Positions 28,762-28,803 of a stretch of 28,803 bases of DNA are shown here, one piece after another (position 1 is the first letter of the stretch; every line of letters starts with the position of its first letter). Origin of the DNA: Plantago elongata. Its lineage: Eukaryota > Streptophyta > Magnoliopsida > Lamiales > Plantaginaceae. The DNA lies in NCBI GenBank assembly GCA_036897095.1, contig JAYMSP010001793.1, positions 1 to 28,803 on the forward strand, given 5' to 3'. Under the pieces are notes generated by a model. The model saw only the letters and a program-made list of their open reading frames with translations. It did no database searches and was not told the origin of the DNA. The position numbers and the translations under genes were made by a program.

Positions 28762-28799
28762 CTCCCCCCTCCCCCCCTCCCCCCCTCCCCCTCGCCCCC
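28762..28799. repeat. (CCCCCCT)n-type C-rich microsatellite
   Basis: Runs of 5 to 7 C separated by single T (and one G) reach almost to the window edge, inside a PRP40C intron. On the gene's coding strand this is a G-rich repeat (runs of 5 to 8 G) that could form a G-quadruplex. Confidence 0.85.
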
Positions 28800-28803
28800 T
28801 ACA

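Overview
This is a eudicot-type nuclear plant genome segment. It is AT-rich, its genes are split by many short GT-AG introns, it carries Stowaway- and Tourist-type MITEs, and its two recognisable genes have clear plant orthologues. No bacterial, organellar or viral gene organisation is visible. I cannot assign a species.

Both real genes lie on the minus strand. The first, at 8531-16321, is a complete 18-exon gene for a GH116 non-lysosomal glucosylceramidase (GBA2 type). I resolved every exon junction; the spliced reading frame is 2904 nt, or 967 residues, and stays in phase throughout. One of its introns (13681 to 12707) is of the rare GC-AG class. The second, at 22375-28446 and continuing past the right edge, is the C-terminal part (569 residues, 10 exons) of a PRP40C/TCERG1-like splicing factor with one WW domain and five FF domains.

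Left region (1-8530). The final GBA2 exon and its flanks occur twice, at 8034-8942 (in use) and 713-1452 (distal). The distal copy keeps its splice acceptor but has a 2-nt insertion that shifts the frame. Between the copies lies a transposon graveyard: a Copia gag/protease fragment (2440-3269), decayed Helitron Rep/helicase sequence in scrambled order (about 3440-6935) with the helicase part present twice, and a small TRIM-like retroelement with two LTRs (6039-6695) inserted in the Helitron coding remnant.

Middle region (16322-22374). It holds the GBA2 leader and probable promoter, a 5'-truncated LINE tail with an RNase H-like domain and poly-A (about 17400-17870), a 26-bp tandem duplication, a Stowaway-like MITE, a palindromic AT-rich block that may be a decayed DNA transposon, and a short coding-like tail at 21884-21991.

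Right region (22375-28803). PRP40C introns host two well-preserved Stowaway-type MITEs (22821-23084 and 27442-27698). A C-rich microsatellite lies at the right edge. The two genes act in unrelated processes (sphingolipid turnover and pre-mRNA splicing), and nothing suggests that their adjacency is functional.
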